From Rotaria sp. Silwood1 (taxonomy: Eukaryota; Rotifera; Eurotatoria; Philodinida; Philodinidae), in assembly GCA_905250075.1 (NCBI GenBank), contig CAJNOP010000134.1, positions 1-64,000 of the forward strand: 64,000 nucleotides of DNA, given 5' to 3'. Below the pieces are notes generated by a model. That model searched no databases. It had not been told where the DNA came from and was given only the letters and a program-made list of their open reading frames with translations. Position 1 is the first letter of the stretch, and each line of letters opens with the position of its first letter. This document shows, one piece after another, positions 11,654 through 22,792 of the stretch. A program made the position numbers and the translations under genes.

Positions 11654-13221
11654 CTAAAACAGACATTGGAGTTCTTATTTTCATCTCTACGACAAGGTCT
11701 CTCAGTGAAAAGTTTCTCCTGCCGTGGTTGTTTGTTAAAACAGGGCATCATGCTTTGAATGATGGAAAAGAGAGAATAAATTTGATCCCTTTCTAACATA
11801 AATTATACGAAATTTGATCATTTTGCCAAGCTTTAAGTTTCTCCTATGTATTCTGAAGCGCAAATATGTATAGGGTATCTTTGATTACGGGTGTCACATT
11901 TTGTTTTTCTCGAAACAAAAGAGAATTGATTGCTTTCTTTTCGGAAAAAAACAAAATCGACTGTTCATGTACTCCGAAAAACTCGATTAGCCAGGCCCGT
12001 AAGTCACTTTTTGAGCACTTGTCTGATCATAGATAGCGGGTGACAATATACAGATCCAATGAGACACATTTTGTTCATCGTTTTGTCACTTTTTTCCGAA
12101 AACCGCACAAAAAAGAAATTTTTCTTTTTCTTTTTTCGAAACCGAAATGTTTCAGTATGAGAGTCATGGCTTCTTTGGAAAAGGAAAACAGTTGCTTTTG
12201 GTATTTATCGGAAAAAAATGTATCCTTTAGAAAATCCGTTTTTTCATCGAAAACGAAAACGACTTATTTTGTTTTTTTTTCAAAAACAAAACAAATTGAT
12301 TTCGCTGTTTTTTGAAAACAAAATTTGTCGGTTTGAAAAATTTTTTTACTTTCGGAAACGAAAGTAATTAATTTTTCTTTTTTTGAAAAAGAAAAAGAAT
12401 CCGTTTTCTTTCCAAAAACAACTTTCCGATTGAAAATTTTGTTCTTTGTTAATAAAAACGTTTTCGAAAAAGATGTGATACGCCTATCTTTCATCCTCGC
12501 CGGAGTTGGCTGCTCGTTCAGCTCTTTAACTCCCTATTGTGTTGTCAAAATAGTTTAGAAAGGAAAACGTTTTTGAATTTTTGTGCAGGTTGAAAACAAA
12601 GTTGAATTTCTACATCGTCTGGACTCGCATCTGGTTTCTCCTATACGCGTCTAACAGAGCTCCATCATGGGTAGAAATCGATGTGTTACATACCTTTTTA
12701 AATACTGATTCTCGGCACAACGTGATTTCATGTTTTCAGTTTAAGTCTAGGTTATATGACGGAATTCTGCAGGTCAGAAATGAACTAAAGTGACTATAGT
12801 CACGTCGAAAATTGTTCTCTTCACTTGTAGAACACCTTAACGAAGATTGCTTTGGTTTTACAGTTTAAAATATGTCAAAAAATGCAGTAGCTTCTTCCCA
12901 TTCGATGAATGGTGCATCTATCGACATTTGTCATAGGACAATTCACCTGTGTCCTATCTTCGTACGATACCTCTCGACTCCACAATAAAACTAGACAGAA
13001 GCATGTGGTTATTTTTTATATGTATTGGTAATATTATCAGAAAAATGTTTTTAAGGCCTCGCCTCACATCAAACCTGACCGAACGCATTTTTCGTACTGT
13101 GAAACCTATTACACATTGAGCTACTCTGTGCCATTACTATATCCGTTTCGTACTAGCATTTCATCTCAAGAAAGTTGAGATTAAGGCAAATCATTTAAAG
13201 TGTCGAAGAGCGCGGAGCCTA
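11654..13221. other. non-genic stretch with TTTTCGAAAA-rich segment
   Basis: From about 11900 to 12480 the sequence is dominated by TTTTC/GAAAA words on both strands, giving Phe/Lys/Ser-rich open frames that I take as composition artefacts. The missing 5' exons of the membrane-protein gene should lie upstream on the minus strand, but I could not place them. Confidence 0.4.
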
Positions 13222-13370
13222 TCAGGTGCCTCCCACTACTTCACAGTGATTCGGTGTCTGAAAATCGATTTTCCCGTGTGTGCGAAGATACCAACCGGGA
13301 TCCCAATAAGACTCTTTCTCTTCGATGACAATGATCACATACATGCCAGGTGTCATGAAGAAGAATGCAT
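13222..13370 (-). CDS. candidate terminal exon, unknown protein
   Basis: The acceptor GTAGTATTTAG is followed by about 49 codons ending in TGA. The peptide (GMYVIIVIEEKESYWDPGWY inside) has balanced composition and GC-rich codons, unlike neighbouring DNA. The exon starts 45 bp from the large palindrome at 13415, so upstream exons may have been displaced by that insertion or rearrangement. The family is not recognised. Confidence 0.45.
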
Positions 13371-13414
13371 CTAAATACTACTAAAGTTCAATCAAACTCG
13401 TGCAACTGCGATCG

Positions 13415-14716
13415 TGGTCAAAATGATAAGACGACCTGTTCGAAAGTGATTCTTTGTTCGCTCTCGACTACTACACAGTTTTGAAAAAAGAAAAGTCAAT
13501 GTGATTGCATACAATCGACTATGCTCTTCTCAAAAAATGGAATCAGATTTCCTTAAAGCTACTGCCAACTTGGAGAAAATAAATCTTTATAAAAATTCTT
13601 TGATTTTTGCATGGTCAAAATTATAGGACCATCACTATTGCTATTTCGTTATTAATGAATCAGAGAGACGTTAGTTTTGCTGAAAAGTTACATATGCAGA
13701 TAGAGAAGCTCCTTTTGTATATTTTGATAAAAAAGGGTTCAGAAATGATCTATGTTTGAGTTTAAAACGAAATTCTCTTAAACAAGCCAAATGGCTTGAA
13801 AACGTTGTCTGAGATCAGTATCATGGCTAAGAAATTTTCAATTGACGTAAGAGTGATATTTTGATAACAGATTCGAATAGAAAATTTTCGCTGTTTGAAA
13901 ATGAGATGTTCCCAAGCTCTGTACACTGTCTTGTTAGGGGCGTAGATATGGTGACAAAAACTAGCAGCGATTTCGTTCAAGAGTTTAAAAGTCATTCTTC
14001 TGCTGTATTGTGCCTAGACATGTATCATCTTATTCAACAATTTTATAAAATCCATGCGTTTGACAGCAGCAGATCAAGCGCATGTAAACATGTCCGAAAA
14101 CATGTTGGTGTGTGCCCATTTGCATAATAAATAAAAAATATGTGCAAATGCGATTTCACAAATACAGAGGATTTTTTGTCACCATATCTACGCCCCTAAC
14201 AAGACAGTGTACAGAGCTTGGGAACATCTCATTTTGAAACAACGAAAGTTTTCTATTCGAATCTGTTATCAAAATATCACTCTTACGTCAATTGAAAATT
14301 TCTTAGTCATGATACTGATCTCAGACAACGTTTTCAAGCCATTTGGCTTGTTTAAGAGAATTTCGTTTTAAACTCAAACATAGATCATTTCTGAACCCTT
14401 TTTTATCAAAATATACAAAAGGAGCTTCTCTATCTGCATATGTAACTTTTCAGCAAAACTAACGTCTCTCTGATTCATTAATAACGAAATAGCAATAGTG
14501 ATGGTCCTATAATTTTGACCATGCAAAAATCAAAGAATTTTTATAAAGATTTATTTTCTCCAAGTTGGCAGTAGCTTTAAGGAAATCTGATTCCATTTTT
14601 TGAGAAGAGCATAGTCGATTGTATGCAATCACATTGACTTTTCTTTTCTCAAAACTGTATAATAGTCGAGAGCGAGCAAAGAATCACTTTCGAACAGGTG
14701 GTCTTATCATTTTGGC
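13415..14716. repeat. large palindrome, 545-bp near-identical inverted arms
   Basis: Arms 13415-13960 and 14173-14716 are inverted copies, roughly 97-98 percent identical by eye, around a 212-bp unique spacer. Open frames inside are mirrored between arms (for example 13762-13995) and carry no recognisable domain. The high identity means a recent origin. It could be a foldback transposon or an inverted duplication formed during break repair. Confidence 0.9.
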
Positions 14717-15271
14717 CCGACTGTATTGTCGTAAACAAACCAAAAATTAAATATCAAGCTGAAAAAAACGAAAAGATCTATACGCTAATCTATTAGCACT
14801 CACCATGTTGCCTTGTTACTTGATTAGATTGAAAATCGAATGACGCATGACGACGAACTGCGCACTGATTTTTATTGTTGGATTTTTTATCTCTTTCTTC
14901 ACTTCCTTTAGGTAACACACGCGATCTTATTGTATACATTTGTATATTTTAATGAGTCATCTCGACGTCAGTGAGGTATACAGCACATTTTTCTCTCGCG
15001 TTCTCCGCTGTGTTTCATGAGAAATTACCCATCGAATATGGCGGACAACATAAGAGAAAAAGCTGTCAGCGTAATCCCTGCGAGATTAAAATGTGAAACA
15101 CAATCTAGATATTGTGTGTAATCCCCTGAAAACTGATCTTTTTTTTGTCTATCGTGGGGCATAATTCTCCATCAATGCTTACTTCAGTGTATAGAACTTT
15201 AAAATGAAAATACTCCAGATATATTCCAATTAGATGTTAGTTATATGTGATCTTCGATAGCTCTTTGAAGC

Positions 15272-15442
15272 CGTCTATCACGGTCTGTGATGTGTGTAGA
15301 GCCTGTCTGTATCGGTCTGTGATGATGGCTTCATTAATTATATAATAATTAGTTAATTAGTTAATTAAACTGTGTGTCATGGTCTCTGATGGTCAATTAA
15401 TTAATTATATAATTAATTAAAATGTCTGTCACGGTCTGTGAG
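15272..15442 (+). repeat. four dispersed copies of a GTCTGTCACGGTCTGTGA-like unit
   Basis: Copies start near 15272, 15303, 15370 and 15422, separated by TTAATTAATTATATAATTAATT-type tracts. Function unknown. It lies just upstream of the ankyrin reading frame. The rest of 14717-15582 shows nothing I can call. Confidence 0.6.
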
Positions 15443-15582
15443 CGAGGGAGCTGGAGAAGTGGGTTCAAATTCTACCCTATATACTTCAACATTTCTTTTA
15501 GATCGTGTTTCACAAAATATTCTGAATACGTCACTGGTTCAGGTAACAAGATAGACAACGAAACGTCCCAAAGCTCGAATCA

Positions 15583-16158
15583 ATGATGGGCAGTACATCG
15601 TCTGCCGCAATCCGTATAAACTCGTCTTCCTCGTTTCTCGATGCTTGTTGCCGAGGAGATATTGAACAAGTTCGTCACTTATTGCCTTCAGTGACAGGCG
15701 AGGAAAAGGATGAGTACCATAATAATGCTCTGCATCTCGCATGTTTATCAGACAAAACGGAGATCGTTCAATGTCTTCTGGAGTCTGATTTGTACCTGAG
15801 AACGAGTGTGAATCGAGCGGGATTAATTCCATATGAAATGGCACACTCTCACAACGTTCGTGCACTCTTTGCACGTCATTCAAGAGATCGGTTCGTCGAC
15901 ACCGCTCAGATGCCGTCACGGTTTCAAATTAAATCACTGTATGAGCTGAACATTGCCGACGATGGACTCGTCAAACAAAGACGTCCAGAAAGGAGAAAGG
16001 ATGCACAAGCACTTCAGCGGACACAAATGAGGTTCTACTTTCTCTCGTGTATTGATCTACTCGGTTTTCAACCTTGTGCCTGCAATCACATAAATACTTT
16101 ATGTAGTCCGGCAATCCTTTTCGGAAACTGCTCTTTTTTGGAAAAACATGAGCAATAA
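15583..16158 (+). CDS. ankyrin-repeat protein, 5' exon (gene incomplete)
   Basis: An open frame from ATGATGGGC encodes about two ankyrin repeats: FLDACCRGDIEQVRHLLPSV, then NALHLACLSDKTEIVQCLLE and a degenerate third ending in AHSHNVRALFARHSRDRF. Ankyrin repeats bind proteins. No other domain is visible. The frame probably leaves the gene at the donor ATGAG|GTTCTA (exon end near 16031), because the composition after that turns Cys/Phe/Leu-rich and loses coding character. I found no following exon before the Penelope-element repeats. It is either a truncated gene or one with a long intron. Whether the first or second ATG is used cannot be decided. Confidence 0.6.
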   Translation: MMGSTSSAAIRINSSSSFLDACCRGDIEQVRHLLPSVTGEEKDEYHNNALHLACLSDKTEIVQCLLESDLYLRTSVNRAGLIPYEMAHSHNVRALFARHSRDRFVDTAQMPSRFQIKSLYELNIADDGLVKQRRPERRKDAQALQRTQMRFYFLSCIDLLGFQPCACNHINTLCSPAILFGNCSFLEKHEQ

Positions 16159-16575
16159 TCATTTGAACAATAATATTCAATATCGAAAAAATGGTCAAAA
16201 ATTCAGTAGAAAGGGCATAACTCGACTCCCAAGGCCCATGGGGAAGAACCCTTTTAAGCTTTTGCTAGTCTCACTGAGCTCTACAAAATGGCATATGTCC
16301 GATTCAAAACGGAGCGTGGCACCTGGGGACCTTCCCTCGTTAGATAAGAAATAAGCAATAGACTAATGTTAGCAACGCGTTTCGAATGTTTCTTTGTCAG
16401 GCTAGATACAGGCTAGATACAGATCAATGAGGGGTGTAATTGACAAGAACGACATAAATATCGAGAAGAAAAATTATACAAACACTTTGACAGAAGGGTA
16501 AAAAAAGTTGAAAAGAAACGACGCAAAGAATTAAGAAGGAAAAGCTAGAGCAATACAAAAGTAAAAGAAATTAAT
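16159..16575. other. non-genic stretch
   Basis: Nothing recognisable. Confidence 0.4.
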
Positions 16576-16795
16576 AGATAATGTATATAAGATAATCGTA
16601 TTGATTTAATTGATTTAGCAAGTCAACATCCATATATTTGAAGAAGTTAAGGAAAATAATATATAATGTATATTGTATTGATTTAACAAGTCAGCATCGA
16701 TATTTTTCAAAAGATGCCAGAAAATAATAAATAATGTCTATAAGATAGTTGTATTGTATTGATTCAAGAAGTCAACAACGATATTTCTCAAAAGG
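16576..16795. repeat. tandem repeat, three copies of about 75-80 bp
   Basis: Each copy contains ATTGATTTAACAAGTCAACATCGATATTT-like sequence followed by an AAG/GAAAATAATA segment. It lies 3' of the reverse transcriptase remnant in that element's orientation. Confidence 0.7.
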
Positions 16796-17189
16796 TGAAA
16801 CAGTCTTTTTTGCATCTTCAAGGTTTTTCCAATAGATATTTATTTCATACAAATAAAACGCTAGGTCTTTCGACTTACTAAATGATGTTGTGTTATTGTA
16901 CGATGAGATTTTGGTATTCAATATAAAAATTTTTTTTTCAAACATGCATCTATTTATGATATGTTTGGGGTTCGTTTGAGGATCATTATAATATGAAACA
17001 ATAAGAGTTATAAAAGTCATAATACGTGAAAGGAATAAATGATGATGTGATTTACGATAGTACATGATTTTTATCGTGATATGACAGCATTGAATAGAAT
17101 TGAGACGAATTGAGGTGAGTTGTACTGTAATATGAAAGGTGTGGCATGAGTAATTAACAATAATGAGTATATTAGAGAATGTTAAAGAA

Positions 17190-17740
17190 TGTCATAGGTA
17201 ATTATCTTATAGCAGAAAGCAAAAATATATAGAAAATCAGAAATTAAGAAGCATTCTTTTTTCACAACATAGCTGTCTAGAATCAGATGGTAAAGAAGAA
17301 AAGGTAGAGTAGAGTGAAGGTATATTGGTAGTTAACCATAAAAAATCAACAAGCATGAAAAAAATGTTTAACAAATGTTTAGAAAGAAAATAAAAAAGAA
17401 AATCTATATAGAAAAAGCCTGAGGGTGTTAGAGTTAATTATTTTATAGCAAAAAACAAAACATTATCGAGATTAGAGATACTCTTTTTTTACATAAAGTA
17501 GATGTCAAGAGTCAGATGGTAGCGAAAAATAGAGCTATATTCGTGATCGACAATATGTATACATAAAGAATCAACAACACATGAATAATATTTTTAATGA
17601 GTATTTAGAAAAGAATGTACTTTTTTAAAGAAAAAAAATATATATACAAGAAATATATTTTTATATAATATAAATGATAGGAGTTAGATGGTAGAAACAG
17701 GCGGGGATATATTTTTAGCTAACAACTTGTGTGCGTGATA
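17190..17740. repeat. tandem repeat, about three copies of roughly 240 bp
   Basis: Shared blocks recur in order: TTATAGCA...AAAACA, then AGTCAGATGGTAG, then ATATT...TAGTTAAC and a CAACAA(C/G)CATGAA segment. The copies are diverged. Together with the shorter repeat at 16576-16795 this may be the 3' region of the adjacent Penelope-like element. Confidence 0.55.
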
Positions 17741-18064
17741 AAAAAAATGAATAAATATTCTTTCGACAATGTTTCGAATAACAAATATATATATATATAA
17801 AGAGAAGAAAGTATCTACTGTTTATTTTTTCTATTTCATATTCCTGTTATTATTAACGACATGGGAATTCGCTGAAGTTTTTCCGATTGTATTGATTCGT
17901 TGATTCATCCTAGTAAAATACTCTTTTTTAGAATGTTTATGAATTTTTTCATTCCTTCTATTTTTTCCATTATCTTTTATCCTTATTCTATTAATTTTTC
18001 TTATTGTAGTAAAGGTTAATAACACTGTTTGGTGGTTTTTTTGTGTATGAGAATTTTGCTCAAA

Positions 18065-19656
18065 TTATCTGTAAGGCGATGTGCATATGTTACCGAGATG
18101 TCTTCTAAAAGTAGCCGCTTCGAAAATTGCATGCCATATTTGATGAAATTTTGCCCCAAATTGAGCTAGTGATGAACTATATGTAAAGTGAACTAGAACG
18201 TCTCTGTTGAAATCTATTCCTTTTTTTGGTTTTTTATTCCATTGTGCGTCTAGAACTTTATCACGAAATGCTTTGTGTTGATCACTTAGTAGTAATTCAG
18301 GTCCAGTTTTTCCTGTGAGAGTTTCATAGAAACGATTTATATGTTTATCTATAAACTTCTGTGGATATTTGTTTAGTAACAAGATGATTCGGATTTTTTG
18401 GATTTTTTCTATTAAATCTTCAATATGCGAACATATGCGAGTTGCTCTGAGTACTGCTGAGAGTGGAATATTTTTAAAAATATTTAACGGATGTGATGAA
18501 TGAAATGGAAGTATGTATGGTTGTGCACCAATTTTTCGATAGACTTCTGTTCAAAAATTGTGTATCTCGACACTTATTCTGATATCTAGATAATCAATCG
18601 ATTGGCCTGTTTTAAATGTTATCTGTATATTAGGATCTTTTTTTCTAAATCGATGAGTATATTGTTCATTTCTTCGATTGTCTTTTGAGCTGTTAAGAAT
18701 ACGTCATCTCGAAATCTACGATATAGTTCTTTTTCTTTGTCTTGTTGTTCAACAAGAGGCTTTTCCCATTTTTTTTATATACACGTCAGCTAGAACTTGG
18801 GTACATGCTGACCCCATTGCCCCATCTCTCGTTTGTTGAAAGAATCTTGGTGGTTGTCCTGGTAATTGAAGTGTGAAGTAAGAATTATTCAAAACATGTT
18901 TCAGTAGAATACGGATAGTATTGATCGGAATCTCATCGTTCACTTTTCGGATGTTATACTGTCCTAACATTTCACAAACGGCCATGATTGCCTCATGTTG
19001 TGGTATCGATGTATAGAGGTCAGTTATATCAAAAGTATACAATTTTGTTTTCCCTTTATTTGGATTTTTTTAGTTCATTCAAAAGATCGATTGGGTTAGT
19101 TAAACTATATGGTGTTACTCTATCGAAGATAGGTCTTAATATTCGATCCAGGAAAGATGAAATTTTTGAAATAGGAGATTTTATTCCAGCTACAATTGGA
19201 CGTAGTGGTTCTCCGATTTTATGATCTTTGGGGTTATAGTAGAGATGTAGAAGTTCTGAATCAGTTCGAGATGGTCTTAATTTTTCTAGATATTTGGATG
19301 GTAAAAGTTTTCTTTATATTAAATCAATTAAAAGTTCTTCGGTGCTCTTGATCATGTCTTCTTGCGGTGATTGATCGATCTCCTTATAAGCATTTATATT
19401 CGACATGTATTGTGCTGATTTTTCTATATATATGTCGGGTTTTCCTAGATGAAAAACTTTAGATTTATCAATTTGTCGAAAAATGACTGTTTGTTCTTTT
19501 TGGGCTTTCTTCAAATTTCCTAAAATCTTCAACATTTTTGGATCTGTTATCTTTTCTTTTGACACTATTCCTCCAATTTCTTCGTCAATACGTTCGCTAA
19601 AACAATTGACTATTCCTAGATGTCGACATACTGTCTTTGTTTCTCGTCGCCATGAT
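18065..19656 (-). pseudogene. Penelope-like (Athena-type) reverse transcriptase remnant
   Basis: Reading on the minus strand, the fragments give the N-terminal PLE region (SKVFHLGKPDIY), the fingers motif PLRPIVAGIKSPISKIS, motif A YTFDITDLYTSIPQ, motif B DGAMGSACTQVLADVY and motif C ELYRRFRDD with both catalytic Asp kept. A thumb-like region follows to 18065. No GIY-YIG endonuclease is visible, as in endonuclease-lacking Athena elements. The frame is broken by two in-frame stops (near 19315 and 18547) and by single-base shifts at A-homopolymers near 19070, 18775 and 18640. The 5' end is truncated exactly at a telomere-like tract. This element class attaches to chromosome ends, so the repeat junction is meaningful. 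The copy is dead unless the homopolymer shifts are sequencing errors. Confidence 0.85.
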
Positions 19657-19713
19657 GGTGTGGGTGTGAGTGTGGTTGTGATTGTCGAGGATTGAAACAT
19701 CCACACACACCCT
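19657..19713. repeat. paired telomere-like tract at the 5' end of the retroelement
   Basis: G arm GGTGTGGGTGTGAGTGTGG, spacer of about 25 bp, C arm CCACACACACCCT. The hexamer CATGAT lies directly on both sides, a possible target duplication. In the sense direction of the reverse transcriptase, a CCCACA-type strand precedes the coding region. Confidence 0.85.
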
Positions 19714-20190
19714 CATGATATAGAAAAATAGTTGATAGGTAAAAGGATTGATTTAGAACAATATAGTCAAGTGATCAAAACAGCAGAAACTAATAACATT
19801 CGTATCAAATACTAACAGATGATTTAATAAATATTGAATGTAAATTGGTGTTGTAATTTAAGTACACTGACGATTTAGCTTAAGAGAAGTAAGTTCGTCA
19901 ACAATTGACCCAATTCCAACAAAGCTGTTTATTAGTTTTGTTGAAATATAGATCTCCTTTTATCAGGATAGAAGAAGTCATCAGTAATTGTAAATGATCA
20001 TTATAGCAAATATATTGAATGAGAATAAGAGAGAGAAATATTATCATTCTTTCATCGGTTTATTCATTGTCGAGTCAGACTATATAAAAATTATATCATT
20101 ATTTTCTTCAACAACATGGGTTAAATAGAACAAGTGAGTAAATATATAAACAGTTTCAAGCTAAAAAAGAATAGACAACTGAAGAAAGAC
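19714..20190. other. AT-rich spacer
   Basis: Nothing recognisable before the F-box pseudogene. Confidence 0.4.
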
Positions 20191-22635
20191 ATGGAATATC
20201 TATGTCGTCAATTGACTGATTTATCCGATGCAATTCTTTTGATTATTTTCAAAAAGTGAACAATGTTGCACTACTTTATTCCTTGTTCGGTGTTAATAAA
20301 CGATTAAATAATATTTTAAATGATCTGATTTTCACAAATCATTTGAGTTTAATGAACCATTACTTGAATGATTATATTTATCGATTACCTGATCCAATAC
20401 TTAATCAATTCTGTTCACATATTTTATCTAAAATTCATCATAAAATTAAATGGCTTATTCTTGAATCATTATCAATGGCACGTATTCTTCTTTCTACAAA
20501 TTATCCTAATTTAAATGGACTTGGTTTATATTATTTTGAAATAGGAAAGGCAACACATTTCTTTACTGGTAATATATTTTACTTTGATTACAGGGTGTCT
20601 CATAAGTTGTGGCAGATTTTTTTAAATCTAATTTTTGATGATAATGAATACAAATCAAACTCAAACTTACACGTATCATACAACTTAACATGTACTTTTA
20701 TTTCATATATTTTATTTGAATTTAATCACTGGATATACAAAAAAATAAAGAAATTGGTACATGTGCAAAATAAGCACACCATCAATGTGTTACAATATAT
20801 ATACCCCGACAAAAGTTTCACTCTGTATTTCTCATATATTGTCACTATAAAAATAAGTTATTTTAAAACTAATTACATATTCTGAAAGCTCGCGGAGTTT
20901 TCTATCATTCTGTAGAATTAGGTTTTAGTTTTGACCTTTTCATTACCAAAATAAATTGAAGACAACGAAGGCACCCTCATGTCCAGATTCCCAGACTTGA
21001 TCTTTCCTTCGTCATCAAAACTAGTTTTAAAAATTTTTCATCCGTATAGAATGATCTGTATGAAAAAGTAACTATAGATTCTGATAGAGCTTAAAATTCT
21101 CTATCACCCTGTCTATTTACTTATTTTCTTGCGTTTATAGATTGAAATAAAATTGAATACAATGAATATACTCCGAATCGACTAGCCCAAAAAATTTGCA
21201 TTTTTTTTCGCTACTTAAATTTAAGACACTGTATTAATACATAATATCATAGAGCATTTCAAGTGCTATCAGAATGTGTGATTTCTTTTGTAAAAACTTA
21301 CTCCCATAGGAATAGTAATTGGAGAAAAAACTAACAAAGTAGCGAAAAAATGCAGACTTTTGATATTTGTCAATGGAGGGTATGTTCATTGAATTTGTTT
21401 ATTTTCTTGTATATTCAATGATCTAATCCAAATAAAATATATGAAATAAAAGTACATGCTAAGCCGTGTCATATGTATAAGTTTGAGTTTAATTTGTATT
21501 CATTATCATCAAAAATTAGATTTAAAAAAATCTGCCACAACTTATGAGACACCCTGTATCATTAATTCTAAAACAAATAAGAAGTATATTAAAATCAGTA
21601 ACACTGTGCATCGTTGGATACTCTAATTGATTGATAAATTATGAATATTTATTTATATCCGAAATAAAATATTTTAAATAATATCAGAATGTAAAGAAAT
21701 GATCAATTTGCACATCTGAGTTACAAAGACATCGTTGATGATACTGAATAAATGTCGAAAAGAGATAAAAGTTAAGAATCGATGCTAGATCAGAATCAAT
21801 ATTAAAAATGATTCATTTTTTTCTCGATATTTTTATATTAGAATTGCATGTCAGTTTGGAGAATTTCACTGACTGCATTTATTTACTTGATGGACTTTTC
21901 AATCAACTTTGTAGACTTCATGTGAATATTTCTACAATTAGTTCACATTTAAAAATCGATAATAAAGTAGATTGTTTTATTTAATATCTAATTGAAACGA
22001 GTCAATAATATTATCTTTTAGAAAAATCTCCGTAATTAAAGATGCTTTGTGCTATACTGTGATCTGGTTCTAAACGCATATGATGGAATAGTTGTACCAC
22101 TTCTACATCGAATGTAGAATTTAGAAGAACTCACTTCGAATTTTGCAATCGACCGCAAAAAAATTTCTATTGATGGAATCCATTTGAAGGATATTATCAA
22201 TCATATGGAACGATTAAAGAAATTTACATTTAATATTCATTCAAGGATTCATCTTGATGTTCAAATTGATTTGTCATCAAATGAAAATATACAAAACACA
22301 TTCAGAAATTTTAAATCTAATCAAATTATTTCTTGTGTTGATTACTTTTCAGAGGTAGCAAAAGGTTAATGTCTTATTTATTTATATCCATATACATTGA
22401 AAGAGTGCAATAAGATAACAAATAATTTTTCAAGTGGATTATTTGAATGTGTTCGTGAAATATCATTATTTGATGAACGATCTTTTGAACATGAATTTTT
22501 TCTTCATATTGCTCAATCATTTCCATTGATCAAACAATTAACTTTAATTAATCAAAAACCAAAAAAGAATAAACCCTCAAGGTCTTTATCAGCATTAAGT
22601 CGATCAGCAAAAACACTAAAATTAAAGATAAGATA
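20191..22635 (+). pseudogene. F-box/leucine-rich family pseudogene, split by a MITE
   Basis: The frame opens MEYLCRQLTDLSDAILLIIF (an F-box) and continues after a one-base shift with NNVALLYSLFGVNKRLNNIL and HHKIKWLILESLSMARILLS, typical of the large bdelloid F-box family. At 20590 it is interrupted by a 966-bp transposon. Downstream pieces resume in several frames: LHVSLENFTDCIYLLDGLFN (about 21845), HMERLKKFTFNIHS (22184-22369) and CVREISLFDERSFEHEFFLH (22397-22636). At least four frame breaks exist besides the insertion. F-box proteins recruit substrates to SCF ubiquitin ligases; this copy cannot. Confidence 0.85.
20591..21556. mobile_element. Tc1/mariner-like MITE with long inverted ends and TA duplication
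   Basis: The ends are CAGGGTGTCTCATAAGTTGT and its reverse complement, flanked by TA on both sides (20589-20590 and 21557-21558). The inverted repeats extend about 190 bp with a few mismatches. CAGGGTG termini and TA targets are typical of Tc1/mariner relatives. There is no transposase, so it is non-autonomous. It sits inside the F-box pseudogene. Confidence 0.9.
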
Positions 22636-22721
22636 AATTTTCCTCAATAAAATTCTTATCCAAAGCATTCATGAATCCATAAATGAATCATTGTTTGTTT
22701 CGATGTAATCATCTTTCTATC

Positions 22722-22792
22722 AGGGTGTGTGGGTGTGGGTATAGTTGTCATTGTTCGAATCATCTCTGCACCCACAGCCATATCCACACCCT
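22722..22792. repeat. paired telomere-like tract
   Basis: G arm AGGGTGTGTGGGTGTGGGT; C arm CACCCACAGCCATATCCACACCCT. It lies 86 bp after the end of the F-box pseudogene. Confidence 0.85.

Noticed and set aside
12040..12494. Opposing Phe/Lys/Ser-rich open frames
   Set aside because: Both come from TTTTC/GAAAA-rich low-complexity sequence, with no motif and no splice support.
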